A stretch of DNA of 64,000 nucleotides from Boswellia sacra (lineage: Eukaryota > Streptophyta > Magnoliopsida > Sapindales > Burseraceae), in assembly GCA_013180625.2 (NCBI GenBank), contig SNVD02014557.1, positions 1 through 64,000 on the forward strand, given 5' to 3'. The notes under the pieces were generated by a model. It did not search any database. It had not been told where the DNA came from and was given only the letters and a program-made list of their open reading frames with translations. Both the position numbers and the translations under genes were made by a program. The first letter of the stretch is position 1. Each line of letters starts with the position of its first letter. Below, piece after piece: positions 12,753-25,403 of this stretch.

Positions 12753-13476
12753 GGGTATGTTTAGTGTATGACATTGTATAATATTATTTCATTACATTGT
12801 ATTAAATAATGATATACATGTGTTTGGTGTTAATTTAGCATAGTATTAATTAATACAAAGTACAACCCTTAGATGCATTAACATTGTATTAAATTATGTA
12901 GAGCTAATCCATGACATTAGCATTACATTGTATAGCACTAATAAAAAATGTCAAAATTATCCCTATAAAATTCTATATATCCAACAATACCCTCTAATTT
13001 TAAAAAATTTTAAAATAAATAAAGATGTATTTAATAGATAAATTATAAAATCAAATTTATTTTAAAATTTATTTTCTAAAAATAAAAAAAGGATGAAATG
13101 AGTCACCGCTCCCACTGGGTGACACAAAGGGTTCACTGCCTCCGTTGAACCAATTGACACTTAGCATGCCACTATAAACTCGAATTGTCTAATAGGTCCA
13201 GTGGGGGCGTTGGACCCCAAGTAATTTTTTCAACAATTAGCGATTGGTCGATAAAAAACTAAATAACTAATTTTATAAATAAACTAAAAATATATTTATA
13301 GTTTGTACATCTTTTTTGAAAAAAAATTCTTACTTTTTTGTACAAATTAATACAATACATGAGTATACCAAACATTATGTAATTTTGACATAACATTATT
13401 TTTAATACTATACAATACAATACTATATAATACAATATTATACTATACTATACAATGTCACATACCAAACATGCCC
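12753..13476. mobile_element. PIF/Harbinger-type (Tourist-like) MITE
   Basis: TSD TAA at 12750-12752 and 13477-13479. The left end GGGTATGTTTAGTGTATGAC and the inverted right end GGGCATGTTTGGTATGTGAC match over about 40 bp. 724 bp, AT-rich, no transposase. Confidence 0.75.
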
Positions 13477-13639
13477 TAAGATTACACATACCATTTTAAA
13501 ATTATGTAAATTTGTTATAAAAAAAATATTTATCATCTTACTAAATGATTTTAAAGTAGTCAATTACTTCTTTCAATAAAGTACAACCATTAAATTCACT
13601 ATGAATAATTTTTAAGGTTTATTGTAATATGTATTATAA

Positions 13640-14455
13640 GGCTGGTTTTGGGAGTCGGACTGGACTGCATTAGGATTGGGACAGGAACTGGAATGGACTA
13701 CATAGTCTATTGCCTTATGTTTGGTGCAATATATATAGTTCTATTTAATATTTGATACAATACGTGACTAAATTGTTAACACAGATGATATTTTTAAGAA
13801 AAATAATTTTAAAAAGTAAAATAATTTAATTTATATTCAAATTTAATTTGAATATAATTTAATTTAATATTTAAATTAAAAATATTAAATACTTGTTGAC
13901 ATTTCTATAAAAATAATAACATAAAATATATTTTTAATAAAATTAATTATTATATAAAATTAATTTTTATTTTATATTAAAATTAATTATTATATAAATT
14001 TAAATATTATTAAATATTATAATTTATTAATATTTGGCATTTTAAGTATTATTAGATTATATTTCATGATACAATTATATTTTATTTCTATATTATTAAA
14101 TTAATATTTGTTTTTTATATTCATGTTATATTATTATTTCATCATTTTTACAGGTGAAAAATCAAGATTAATTTTATTAAATATTTAAATATAATTAAAA
14201 ATACTCTATTATATTTATTATTTTATTTAATTTTTTAATTTAAATTAGAAATAAATAAATGTTGTCTTAGCTTGGAACTTATAGTCCCATGGTTGCAGGT
14301 GGGGCTCATTAATAGTCCCGTTAAATTGGGACAATGAAGGGGGCGTTGAGACTATCACTTGTGCCATCCCAATCTCCCAAATGTGCACCAAACATGAGGA
14401 TATATGGGACCAAGGTGAGTCCAATTCCATACCTGACCCGTTCCCAATGGCATCC
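13640..14455. mobile_element. PIF/Harbinger-type MITE (second)
   Basis: TSD TAA at 13637-13639 and 14456-14458. The left end GGCTGGTTTTGGGA and the inverted right end GGATGCCATTGGGA agree at 10 of 14 positions. A further inverted ATGTTTGGTGCA motif lies about 80 bp inside each end. The centre is almost pure A/T. Confidence 0.6.
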
Positions 14456-14458
14456 TAA

Positions 14459-16160
14459 AAGTATATAACAGAAACCTTTATTTGAAAATATTAAGTACTT
14501 AATATAAATTTACTATTTAAGAAATATTTTGTTGGTAATAAATTAACGAATTAACTTCATAGTTTTGATGCGTTAATAAGTATTTCACGACACATGTTGA
14601 GAGTATTCGTATTTTAATTATGTTAAAAGATGCTTTTGGCGTTGAAGTTGTATTTAGTGTATACTGCGAATTTAATTAATGTAATATTGTGGTTGGAATT
14701 ATAAACGTCACTAAGGCAGGCAGGAGGGATCAGTGCATGTCACGTGGACCTTATTTTAATGCGATTAATTAAGAGCATAATTTGCATTATTTTTCTACAT
14801 ATTATATATTAATATTTCTTGCCTATTTGTAACTTAATTAGACCCAGACTACATCAATTTGCAAGCTATGAAAAGAATTTTTTGTCATTTAATTAATTAA
14901 AAAAGCGCTTCAAATGTTGACTTGATTCGAATAATTATAGCTAGCTATAAAAACAAACATATATTGATTGAATGAATTCTAGTAATTTAGAATTTATGTC
15001 GACTTTTAAGAAAAATCTTTCAAGGGTTTTGTTTCCTATATTGCTACTACTTTGAAGCAATTGCTATATGTGTGTATGACGTTTATATTGAGAAAAGTTT
15101 GATCGATAACATGATTTTACAATATTATTAACCTAAGTTTTACATTTTTTGTGGTAAGATATAAGCTACATTGTTTAATATTTTTGACCAAGTATGAAAC
15201 ATTGAATGTATCATATAATAAGAAAACACATTAATGTCAAACCTTAGTAACCTTCTTTAAACGTTACACCACATGATAGTATAGTGCGTTAGAAAGTCAC
15301 ATGCAGATTAGCTATAAAATCCAATAAACATTTTGACTATTACATCTATTTTAATGCTCAAATTCAAGGATGGTTTGGATTTTGGTTTGACATTTGCAAG
15401 TCTTTAATACATTTGAGATTTTTGGGAAAAGATAGAAAGAAAGAGATTCATCTTATAAAACTAATTAATGACCACGCAATTTTAAGTCAAGATGACATGC
15501 GCATATATGTCATATCAAAATTAATCGTTCAGACACCCTTCGAATATATTTTATTTTGATTAAAATATTATAATTTAAAATTTTAACTGAAATATGTACT
15601 ATGATTTTGAAGTATTTATCTATTTGAATTTAATAATTTGAAAATCCAATTTCAAAGATATTATTGTTGTTAAATCTTAACCCATTTTTTAAAAAAGAAT
15701 GCAAATAAAAAAGGATATAGTAGTTTAGTAGTTGTTTTAATACAACATTTTAAAAATAATAAAGTAAATGCAAAATACACAGCTAATAAATGTGGATATA
15801 GGGTAAATGAGAAGAGAAAAGGCAAAGATTTTGTTGAATATTTAGAAAGTAGGAATGAAGTGGCAAAGATTACAGAAGCATGGTGTTGGATTATTTTGGG
15901 ATTTATTCAGAAAAAAGAAGATTATTAATTTTGAAGGTGGACCGTGTAAGACTGCAGTATTTTATAATTATTATTTTAAATATTGTTATATTTAAGGGAA
16001 AACAGTAGAGAGTTGATGTTGATCTCATAAGATGAGACCCACTCATGAGAAGAATCGAATATAATTAGAAATATGAGTAATAAAACAAGGATTAATATTT
16101 GTAAAGGAGATTGATCAATTAAAACAATTAATTGAAGCCCATCCAATCAACTCAACCGAA
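14459..16160. other. Upstream intergenic region of the IPT gene
   Basis: AT-rich with no gene seen. A purine-rich gagagagggagagagac tract at 16161-16178 marks the start of the probable promoter-proximal region. Confidence 0.5.
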
Positions 16161-16417
16161 GCAGAGAGAGGGAGAGAGACTACTATAACTATAATTTCCA
16201 TCGGCAAAACTCAAATTAACTCAAAGGCATCCATTAACCATACCCATTCTATTTCCATCCCGTAAATCAACGAAGCAAAGGAAGCCTAATAAAAGCCATC
16301 TTTTGGGCTCCATCTCTTTCTCTCAAGAGCCTGTTGCAAGCAAAAAACAGGAGCAGCAGCACAACAAGCTCCGCTGCACAGGCACAGCCAAACTCATCTC
16401 CACTTCCGCCTCCACCT

Positions 16418-16424
16418 TATATAA
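16418..16424 (+). promoter_or_regulatory. Possible TATA box of IPT
   Basis: TATATAA lies about 180 bp before the first ATG of the IPT frame, which would give a 5' UTR of about 150 nt. A second candidate is TTTATATTAA near 16580. Placement is by sequence alone. Confidence 0.35.
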
Positions 16425-16600
16425 TCGTTTTATACATGTATCTGTTTTCAAAAATAATGAAATGAAGAGTCGAAAGCATTATTTCCGATATATGTTTTCT
16501 CTTCTCTTCTCTTCTCCTCTAAAAAAGAAAACTAATACCAACTAGCCACAGCTAGCAAATACACAGCCTGTCTTCTTGTTTTATATTAAAAACATCCCCT

Positions 16601-17707
16601 ATGAGACTGACTACAGGCTACCAACATGATACTACTCATAATTTATCCTTTCTATCAGTTTCGCCCCTGCTAAAACGACGTCGTTCCACCACCGCCAGCA
16701 GCAGCAGCTCCAGGTGGGCTTTCATGGCTTCCTCTGCCACTTTCCCTTCCCCAACCAACACCATCACCCCCGCCCCCACCCTACTCCACCCTAGTCACCA
16801 TCGTAGAAAAGACAAGATCATCGTCATCATGGGCGCCACCGGCACCGGAAAGTCCCGCCTTTCCATCGATCTCGCCACCCGCTATTCCCCTTCAGAAATC
16901 ATCAACTCCGATAAAATGCAAGTCTACAAGGGCCTCGACATCACCACCAACAAGATTCCCCTGCATGAACGGAACAACATTCCTCACCATTTCCTCGGTG
17001 AGTTTGACTCCCAGGATGGCGAGTTGACTCCCTCCGAGTTCCGCCACCTTGCTCACTTGACTATTTCCGATATCATTTCCCGTAAAAAGACGCCCTTTCT
17101 CGTTGGGGGCTCTAACTCCTTTATTTATTCATTACTTGTGGAAGAATACAATGCTGAAATGGATGTTTTTGATGGCGACTCCATATCCAACTCAGTGAGT
17201 TCGAGTTTGAGATACAATTGTTGTTTTTTATGGGTTGACGCGTCAATACCTGTTTTATACGATTATTTAGAAAAGAGAGTTGATGACATGCTTGATTCGG
17301 GGATGCTTCAAGAGTTGACCCACTTCTTCAACTCAAAAGAAGAACTGAGGAAAAACTCAGTGATTCGGACCGGGTTGAGAAAGGCAATCGGTTTGCCCGA
17401 GTTCGAACCGTATTTCAGGCGCTACCCACCGGAGAAGGGGATTGGAGGGCAGTGGGATCGGGTGCGGCGAGGAGTATATGAGGAGGCCGTGAGAGAGATT
17501 AAGGAGAACACGTGTGAGTTAGCCAAGAGACAGATTGGGAAAATATTGAAACTTAAGGAAGCTGGGTGGGACCTACGGAGACTGGATGCAACGGCGGCGT
17601 TTAAGTCGTTGATGACAAGTTCTGATAAAGGGGAATGTCGGAGCGTTTGGGAGAGGCAGGTACTGGAACCAAGCGTGAAGATTGTGAAGCACTTCTTGGA
17701 GGAGTAG
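16601..17707 (+). CDS. IPT1: Adenylate isopentenyltransferase (cytokinin synthase), IPT1-like, plastid-type
   Basis: It transfers the dimethylallyl group of DMAPP to ATP, ADP or AMP, the first and rate-limiting step of cytokinin synthesis. The 368-aa frame is uninterrupted; plant adenylate IPT genes are typically intronless. Residues 1-70 are Ser/Thr/Arg-rich with few acidic residues, as in a plastid transit peptide. The P-loop GATGTGKS is at 78-85, followed by IINSDKMQVYKGLDI, PHHFLG, the VGGSNSFI substrate segment and LWVDAS. The C-terminus QVLEPSVKIVKHFL is most like the IPT1 branch, an assignment made from memory of the family. The ATG at 16601 is chosen as the first in frame; Met42 (16724) is an alternative. 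No defect is visible, so it looks functional. Its products are the precursors of LOG's substrates. Confidence 0.95.
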   Translation: MRLTTGYQHDTTHNLSFLSVSPLLKRRRSTTASSSSSRWAFMASSATFPSPTNTITPAPTLLHPSHHRRKDKIIVIMGATGTGKSRLSIDLATRYSPSEIINSDKMQVYKGLDITTNKIPLHERNNIPHHFLGEFDSQDGELTPSEFRHLAHLTISDIISRKKTPFLVGGSNSFIYSLLVEEYNAEMDVFDGDSISNSVSSSLRYNCCFLWVDASIPVLYDYLEKRVDDMLDSGMLQELTHFFNSKEELRKNSVIRTGLRKAIGLPEFEPYFRRYPPEKGIGGQWDRVRRGVYEEAVREIKENTCELAKRQIGKILKLKEAGWDLRRLDATAAFKSLMTSSDKGECRSVWERQVLEPSVKIVKHFLEE

Positions 17708-17767
17708 GTTTTCCAGCTTTTTCAACCTATTCTTTGTTTTTTTTTTTCTTTCTTTTTTCAAAAGAGA

Positions 17768-17798
<31 letters not shown>

Positions 17799-18949
17799 TT
17801 TTAATTTTATTTTAATTCTCTCTCTATAGTTTTAGGCTAGAAAACCAATTTTGAAGCATGAGGTGCCCATGCCTGTAGTTGATTAGTTGAGACCTGTAAA
17901 ATTTAGAAAAATGAAAAAATTATACACAAGGCAAAAAGCATTTCTGAGCGAGAGATCATCTTGTGAATTTCAGTTTTTTTTTTTTTAATTTACTCAAAAG
18001 AAAACAAAATTAGAAAAGTAAGTTGATGATGTGTTTGGTTATTCAACAAAATGTATGAGAATATGGGGAGTCTTGAATTCACAAATAGTGTGTGGGAGAA
18101 GAGCAAGCAAAGCATATCAAACTGGAAACATTTTGCACATATGAAGACAAAAGTGCCCTTTTCCTGTTGTTTGGCTTACTTGGTTTTTGGCTTACACGCG
18201 ATTAAGTGTTTAAGCTGGTTCCAAAAAAGCCTTTTTTTTTCTAATTTTTCTCTTAATTTTATTACTTATTATTATCATTATTTCATCATCTATTATAGAT
18301 TGTGAAAGTCCAGCCTTAAAATATCAACAAAATAACTTTGAAGAATCTTTGTCTGGATTATATAAATTTACAACGTACGACAAATCTTAAATTACACTCT
18401 TCATTCTCATTATTTCCAATGAAATAAGCTTCATTACACTCAACAACTAGATAGTACGAGTGTGTGTTGGTTTGAAACAAATTAATTTTGTCAAATCCAA
18501 TCCAATGGATTAACAAAATTTTAATTAAATCCAATCCAAAGTCCGTATTGATACATGAAAAGTAAAATTCAACCTACACCAATTTGAGATGTATTAAAAA
18601 TTAATTTATTCCTATCCACTAATATTTCATACATTACATATTATAATAAAAAGATGTCATGTAAAATAGGACAAATAAAAAAAAATTAAAAATGATGAGA
18701 GACAATAGGAAGAGAATAAGTATCCTAGTTAAGTATATAAAATATATTTTTTCTCCCTAATTTAGGTCAAATTGCAATGGTTTGATTGGAATTCCTTCTA
18801 ATAAACAATCCACCTATAGTATACTATAGAAATTTGAATCCAATCCTGTCCAATTATGTAATCAAAATTTGATTGGTTTGAATTAAATTGGTTGGTTTAA
18901 TTAGATTTGATTAGATTTTGAGCACCGCCAACCTTGTTCGACCATTCTA
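17708..18949. other. 3' flank of IPT and intergenic DNA
   Basis: A (CT)n tract (about 17773-17800) lies just after the stop, probably in the 3' UTR. The small open frame at 18051-18305 has no recognised product. The rest is AT-rich. Confidence 0.5.
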
Positions 18950-20225
18950 AGAGGGTGATTGTTTTTTTATCTGAAATCTGAATAGGTTTGAATTAAATTG
19001 AAATGAGAATAAGTCTGATTATAAAAATCTCAATGATATGTTTGGATTTTTATTTTAATATATGAATTGAAATATTTGTAAACTAATAATTTTACATATA
19101 TATTCTTATTTATATATATTATTTTCACTTATGATTTTATTTCACATAGTAAAAATATTTTTCATATACTAAAATTTATTATGAATTTATTTTATTAAAT
19201 GTGTTTAATTGGGTAAAGAAGTTCTTTTTTTAATTTAATATATAAATAAGTTAAATGACCACAAATAATTTTAAAAATATATAAAGAATCATAATATAAA
19301 ATTAAAAATAAATAATAACGTTCTAAAATCAAAGTATTAAGCTATGTACAAACTTGTTATAAATGAATTTTATAAGAGTATTTAAGAGAATTAGAGAAAT
19401 AATAAATGATTCAAAAATTTATATTCAGATAAAAGCTAGCTAGCTCTGTTTGTTTTTGTTTTGGTTTTTCTATTTTCTGTGTTATACATTTTATAACGAA
19501 TTTTATATTCGATATCAAATGTATATCATTTTCTACTTTAAATATCAGTCACATATTCTTGAATCCATTTCAAAATAAAAAAATACATAACCAAAAATGT
19601 TTAGCTTTTTGCATTTATATAAAAATGTTTTAGAGGATGATTATTTTTTGGTCTAAAGTCTAAATTTAATTTATATTTAGGCCTTAGATCTTTCCATGAT
19701 GCTTTTTTTTTTTTTTTTTACTTACGACTTAATCTAAGAAAGTTTCATCTGAGTAAAAAAAAGCTAAAAATTCTAGCTTTTATCTGAATATCAATGTCTG
19801 AATCATTTATTACTTCTTTTAATTCTCTTAAATGTCCTTATAAAATTCATTTATGACCAATTTGTAAATAGCTAATATTTTAATTTTGGAATATTATTAT
19901 TATTTTTAATTTTATATTATGATTCTCTATATATTTTTAATTATTTTATGGTTATTTAGCTTATTTATATATCAAATTCCTTAAAAAAACTTTTTATCCA
20001 ATTTTTCACATTTAAATAAATTAAATTCATGACAAAATTTGGTATGTAAATATTTTTACTATGTAAGATAAAATTACAAGTGAAGATAGGGATATATATG
20101 TAAAATTATTAATTTTCAGACATTTTAATATAGATATTAAAATAAAAAAGAAACATATTATTCATATTCTAGTTTAATTCAGACATATTGAGATTTTAGA
20201 CAAAAAAAATAATCATCCCGTTAGA
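18950..20225. mobile_element. Long inverted-repeat element (arms about 480 bp)
   Basis: 18950-19440 is inverted at 19760-20225. For example GGTGATTGTTTTTTTATCTG near 18953 corresponds to the complement of the end near 20215, and the blocks at 19370-19435 and 19770-19845 also pair. The termini are next to TA on both sides. No coding frame. A related inverted pair (about 19626-19700 and 20230-20310, sharing CTAAAGTCTAAATTTAA) suggests a second element of the same family nested with it. Confidence 0.6.
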
Positions 20226-20587
20226 TTAAGATAAAATTTAAAAAAGAAATCATGAAAAGATCTGAAATTTAAACGTAAGTTAAATTTAGACTTTAGACAA
20301 AAAAAAAAAAATTCCCTAATACTTGTCAGGGCTATAACAAAATTAATTTATTTCTACGATAACCTAAACACTTGATTACTTTTTATGCTCTCACTTTTAC
20401 GTTCAATATTAGCTTTTGTTAAACTGTAGGGTTGAACTGTTATAGTTTTAAAAAGATTCGGGTTTAAGGAATTAGTCCAAATGACAGGGTTGTTGTGTAC
20501 CCAATGGTTATTATACGTTTTGTGCCTATCAAGGAATTCACATTTTGTGGAATGACACCACCCGGCTCCTGCTACACTACTCACTTC

Positions 20588-21474
20588 TGAGATTCAAAGA
20601 AGCTTTGCACTTAAATGATGAAATGGATTGTCAATTTGGGTACCAGAGATGGAATTTAATTAATTGCATCAAAAGCAAACATTAGTGGAGGTCCATCAAC
20701 TCCCACTCCCAGTATGGCCAATATATATATATATATATATAAAAGTTATTTTTCTTTTTTTATTTTATTAAATAAAGAAAACCCTCATCAATTTTGAAAT
20801 CCAAAATTACAAGAAAATCCATTACTTTAAACATATCAAAAAATGGTTGTCTTGTCTCTTTTTTTTTCCCCCCAATCTAAACCATTTTCTAGTTTAAACA
20901 TACAACTATATATAAGGCTCGCACGTCGGAGGCACAAACTGAAAATGAATACATTGTTAGTGTGAATATATAAACTGTGGATTATGCTTGCTAGGATTCA
21001 TTGTTTGGATTTTATTTAGCTATATAGATATTTGCCTTAAGAATGAGATCTAACTGCAATCTCTCTATATGATTATATTTTAAAAGATATATGTGGCAGC
21101 TCGTTCACAGTGGCGTAATCGCAAAGTTTTTTTTCCGGGTTGCTTGAAAAGGTTTTAAAAAAATATTTGGTAAAACTTGATCATACGAGTAAATCTTATT
21201 AATTAAAAACAAAAAATAAGATACAAGATTATGTACATTAGTTTTAAAAATATACATTAAATATGAGAAAACAAATTATAAAATTATAATATAACAAAAT
21301 AAAAAATAAACATATGTAATAAGTATATAATATAAAAATGAGATAAAAGATTATCCAAAATTTATTTTAATATACAAATAATAGTAAAAATCAACTATTA
21401 TTTGTAAGAAGAGAGAAGTTCCTATATCACACATGAGAAAATAAAAGAGAGCCTACCATTTTGGGGGTACATAA
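20588..21474 (+). repeat. Direct duplication flanking the pararetroviral insert, copy 1
   Basis: About 887 bp from tgagattcaaag to gtacataa, repeated at 25381-27468 with scattered substitutions. It contains a TA microsatellite (20721-20741) and no gene. Between 20321 and 20587 only AT-rich sequence and a small unrecognised open frame occur. Confidence 0.9.
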
Positions 21475-21569
21475 TCAACAATAATCAAATCATACCTATA
21501 TGCAGGCTCATGATCATTTGTTTTATAAGCTTTATATGTAGTGGATGCCATACCCATTTCTTGTAAAGT

Positions 21570-22690
21570 TTTTATTATTTCATTCTGATTTTTCATCTAT
21601 GTTCCATTCATAAATTGAATCTCCTGCATATTTATTAGAAATGAATTGTTTTTTTTCTTCATACATTAGGTATGGTGGAGTAGGTCTTGGGTAATATGTT
21701 CTTGTAAGGGCTTGTTTCCATTGATTCTTTTTGGTTATTTTGTTTATTTCATCAATATTTTTAGATGTTGTAATAGATTGAGTATCACTTTGTTGATTTT
21801 GATATATAATATTAATATTATTAGAAGTACTTGGCAATATCTTAAGTTTTTGATTTATTTGATCAATTAAATCTATTTTGGGAAGTTTTATTGGCTTATT
21901 GTTTTGTTGAACTAGTTTAAATAATGGTGTAGATACATCTTGAGGAAATGTTACAGGTTGTTTTAATTTAATATTATTTATTTGATCTTCTACTTTTGTA
22001 ACTTGTTTGGATACAGTATGTAGTAATTAATTATGCAAATTATTTTGCTCATAAATTTTTTTAATATCTCCTAAAGTTGCAGTTTCATTATCTGGCCTAT
22101 TTGATCCTTTTTTAAATGGGGTTGCTAAAATTTCTGCTTCATTTGTTTTAATTTTGATTTGTTCTAAAGGTGGATGTATAGATTGGATTATTCCATGTTG
22201 AGTAATTTCTCATTTTTTAAATTCATTTGTTTGCACATTAATATGTTGACTTTTATAAGGCAATTGAATATTATGCTTTGATGCATACATATTAAACCAA
22301 ATAAAGAAACGAATGTTGACTTTTAATTTTTTTAATTTCATTATACCACTCTTCTCTAATTTCTTCAGTTTCTTGTTTAGTAAATGTATTAAAATACCAT
22401 TTTCTTTTAAATTTATTTTCTTCCAGTAAAAATTCATTTCTTAAATATTCTTTATTTATTTCAAAATCTTCTTTTTGAATAGTGTTAATAGTTTGAAAGT
22501 CTGATTGTCTAGGTGATATTGGTGGTGATTGGTTAACTGGTTCTACTACAAGTGTTGTATAATTTACTGAATAAGTAGGATTATTATTTATTTCACTTGC
22601 TTGTGTATTTCTATAATTAAAACTACTAGTTTTTGGTAATGAAAACGAACTCCTAGCAGATTTAATATCAAAATAATTTGATAAAGTTTC
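21570..22690 (-). pseudogene. Caulimovirid polyprotein N-terminal/coat-like fragment, broken
   Basis: Minus-strand frames around 22437-22210 and 21837-21580 are Lys/Asn/Ile-rich. They include a stretch reading TYYPRPTPPYLMYEE and then YEWNID, a segment I associate with plant pararetroviral polyproteins. Several frames must be followed to read through it, so it is non-functional. The family assignment rests on resemblance and on the adjacent movement-protein remnant. Confidence 0.6.
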
Positions 22691-22692
22691 TC

Positions 22693-23560
22693 CTATTTTA
22701 AAGAATTAAATCTTAGTAATATTTTTTCTTCTGGATTTTGAGTAATTTGTGCTATTTCCTTTTGTTCTATATTCCTAGGTGGTAATGGATTATTTATTTG
22801 CCAAACTTCTGGTATAGTAACTTCATTCCATTTAAGCAATTTTGGTGTATAAGTTGATGTTAGAGTATTTTCCTCTGTTTCTACTGTTAATATTATAGTT
22901 TCTCCTCTAGTGTCTTGCAATCTATATCTTGGATTAAATTCTGAACTAGTTTCTTTAAAATATATCGTATAGAGTAATAAATACCTATGCCTATTTTGTG
23001 TAAAAACTGATTTGGTAAATGAATATTTAAAACTGATGTATCTAATATTGTTGGATCATATAATCTAATTTGAAAATTTGGAGCACAATTAAAATAAAAA
23101 AATGTTACAAAGGTTTGACTGGACTATTCCTAATAAAAAATCTTAAAATTTTAATAGTGTCTTATCTCTTAATAACAATAATACTGGAGAATCTATTCCT
23201 ATTTTTTATAATGGTTTTATAGCTATTTGTATTAGTCCAAAATGTATATAATTAAATCATTTTTATTTATAATTTTCTATAGCTAATTGACTAAGCAATC
23301 TTATCTCTTCAAATTATTTTTGTAAAGTTAAAGTTTCTTCGTGTTCTTTTATTGAATAAGTAGTTTTAAAGTCAAATGTACTTATTTCATATATACTATT
23401 TGGTGAAATATTGGGTAATGTGTTTTTGTTTAAAGTTCATTTAATATTAGTAATTTTTGTTATTATTTCTTTTGAACTAATTACTTTGGACGTTTTTCTA
23501 GATTTAGAATTTAGATATATTCTAACTGTAGATGCATTTTCGAATTATTAATAACTTCAA
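22693..23560 (-). pseudogene. Caulimovirid movement-protein remnant, broken
   Basis: Following the minus strand from 23560, several frames with internal stops show the features of a 30K-type pararetroviral movement protein. These include a YIHFGLIQIAIKPL segment (about 23250-23210), then LLRD and a downstream LLGIVQSNL block. The open piece 22920-22693 is its C-terminal side. In the virus this protein modifies plasmodesmata for cell-to-cell movement; here it is dead. It follows the primer-binding region, as expected. Confidence 0.7.
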
Positions 23561-23983
23561 ATTTTAGTGCACAATCTTTTCAGGACTGGAAGGCTACGGG
23601 AATAGTTAAGGCTTACCAATGGTTTTACGCTCTCTTCTAGCTACCGGGAACACTTGGCTTACCAACGTATGCACAGCTCTCACTGCTACCTAGCTCTATC
23701 CTTAAAATCTAGTTTACTAAAATCTTCGCTTACTAATAATTCTTTAATGATATCTATAATTAGAATTTTTCTAAATTCTGCCTCTTTCACAGAGCGTCCT
23801 GTAATATATTTCTAGATAATAAATATGGTCTTGAAGCCAATCCATTTGTATCATTAAATCTAATCTATCACTACGTGATATTTTTAAGAAGATTTTTTAT
23901 GTTTCTATATTCAACTCTATGTCTTCTAAGATGTTCTCTTAATTCTCTCTTTTCTGTCATTTATCTATAGTTTTATTATCCTA

Positions 23984-23997
23984 TGGCTCTGATACCA
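23984..23997 (-). other. tRNA-Met primer-binding site of the pararetrovirus, copy 1
   Basis: The minus strand reads TGGTATCAGAGCCA, complementary to initiator tRNA-Met, just upstream of the movement-protein remnant. Confidence 0.75.
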
Positions 23998-24716
23998 ATT
24001 TGGGAAACAGGGTCGATAAAAGCAAAACATATATGGAGTATTACAAGCAATGATTTAATAAAACATAAAAATAAAGTTAGTAATTTAAATAAAAAATTTA
24101 AAACAAGAGATGAAAAAAAACTTACTTTTTATTAAAAACTTTTGTTGAAGATTACAAGAGAATTTCGTAAGGCAATGACTCACTTTCTTTGTCATTATTT
24201 CTCTTGAGCTAATTACTTTATACGTTTTTCTATATTTAGAATTTAGATATTTTCTAACTGTAGATGCCATTTTCGAATTATTAATAACTTCAAATTTTAG
24301 TACACAATCTTTTCAGGACAGGAAGGCTAAGGGAACACCTAAAGCTTACCAACGGTTTTATGCTCTCTTCTAGCTATTGGGAACACCTGTCTTACCAACG
24401 TATGCACAGCTCTCACTGCTACCTAGCTCTATCCTTAAAATCTTGTTTACTAAAATTTTCACTTACTAATAATTCTTTAATAATATCTATAATTAGAATT
24501 TTTCTAAATTCTGCCTCTTTCACAGAGCGTCCTGTAATATATTTCTAGATAATAAATATGGTCTTGAAGCCAATTCATTTGTATCATTAAATCTAATCTA
24601 TCACTACGTGATATTTTTAAGAAGATTTTTTATGATTCTATATTCAACTCTATGTCTTCTAAGATGTTCTCTTAATTCTCTCTTGTCTGTCATTTATCTA
24701 GAGTTTTATTATCCTA

Positions 24717-24730
24717 TGGCTCTGATACCA
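24717..24730 (-). other. tRNA-Met primer-binding site of the pararetrovirus, copy 2
   Basis: The same 14-nt sequence about 733 bp away, in the second unit of the tandem duplication. Confidence 0.75.
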
Positions 24731-25090
24731 ATTTGGAAAATAGGGTCGATAAAAGCAAAACATATATGGAGTATTACAAGCAATGATTTAATAAAACATA
24801 AAAATAAAGTTAGTAATTTAAATAAAAAATTTAAAACAAGAGATGAAAAAAAACTTACTTTTTATTAAAAGCTTTTGTTGAAGATTACAAGAGAATTTCG
24901 CAAAGCAAGGACTCATTTTCTTAGCCGATACCTTTTATTTGATTACAAAAGACTTTATATAGACTTCATAAGTGGACTTCAAAACATTTTAAGTCCATGA
25001 CAGTTATTACTAACTTTTAACTTTTTTGACTAAGATCAAGATATGTAAAATACAATAATGATTACTTTTGACAATACTATTTGCTTTTTA

Positions 25091-25403
25091 CTATTCTTGA
25101 TAGGCTTGAGTAAACGTGGAAGCTTGTTTGCTATACTTTTCCACCAAACTTCTAGCAAGTGAATCGTATATGAGCTGGACTATCTTGACTTTATAGATCA
25201 TAAGGATCTTGAGAAAGTGGCCCACCAAACGAATCTTCATCAGGATTTTCTGGAGTACTGTCTGATGAGCTGTCTGAAATCTGTTGAATAAGTGCAATTA
25301 ATTGCTTGAGCTGTTTACTTTTTGACTTCTTCTTGAAACTTTTTGATGATGTTGACTTGTCTTGGGCTTGGACTTCTGTCTGAGATTCAAAGATACTTTG
25401 CAC
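25091..25403 (-). pseudogene. C-terminal fragment of the pararetroviral polyprotein (probable)
   Basis: Two overlapping minus-strand frames (25403-25191 and 25297-25091). The first is Lys/Ser-rich then acidic and ends in GGPLSQDPYDL. The second ends in SLARSLVEKYSKQASTF. Position and composition suit the 3' end of the viral polyprotein just before the intergenic region, but no enzymatic motif is present. Confidence 0.45.

Larger units (their letters stand above)
23455..24920 (-). repeat. Tandem duplication of the pararetroviral leader (about 733-bp unit)
   Basis: 23455-24187 and 24188-24920 align at an offset of 732-733 with roughly 95% identity by eye. Each unit holds the primer-binding site, the leader and the start of the movement-protein frame. 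This is what head-to-tail joining of circular viral DNA, or later slippage, would leave. Confidence 0.85.
21475..25380 (-). mobile_element. Endogenous caulimovirid (plant pararetrovirus) remnant
   Basis: Read on the minus strand, the segment holds a C-terminal polyprotein fragment (25403-25091), an intergenic region with tRNA-Met primer sites (duplicated), a movement-protein remnant and the beginning of a coat/polyprotein region ending near 21570. This is the gene order of the Caulimoviridae. Stops and frameshifts occur throughout and no reverse transcriptase segment is present, so it is incomplete and decayed. It sits between two copies of a host direct repeat. The genus is not assignable by eye. 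Confidence 0.75.

Noticed and set aside
16303..16545. 80-codon frame upstream of IPT
   Set aside because: No domain; includes the probable TATA box and 5' UTR of IPT.
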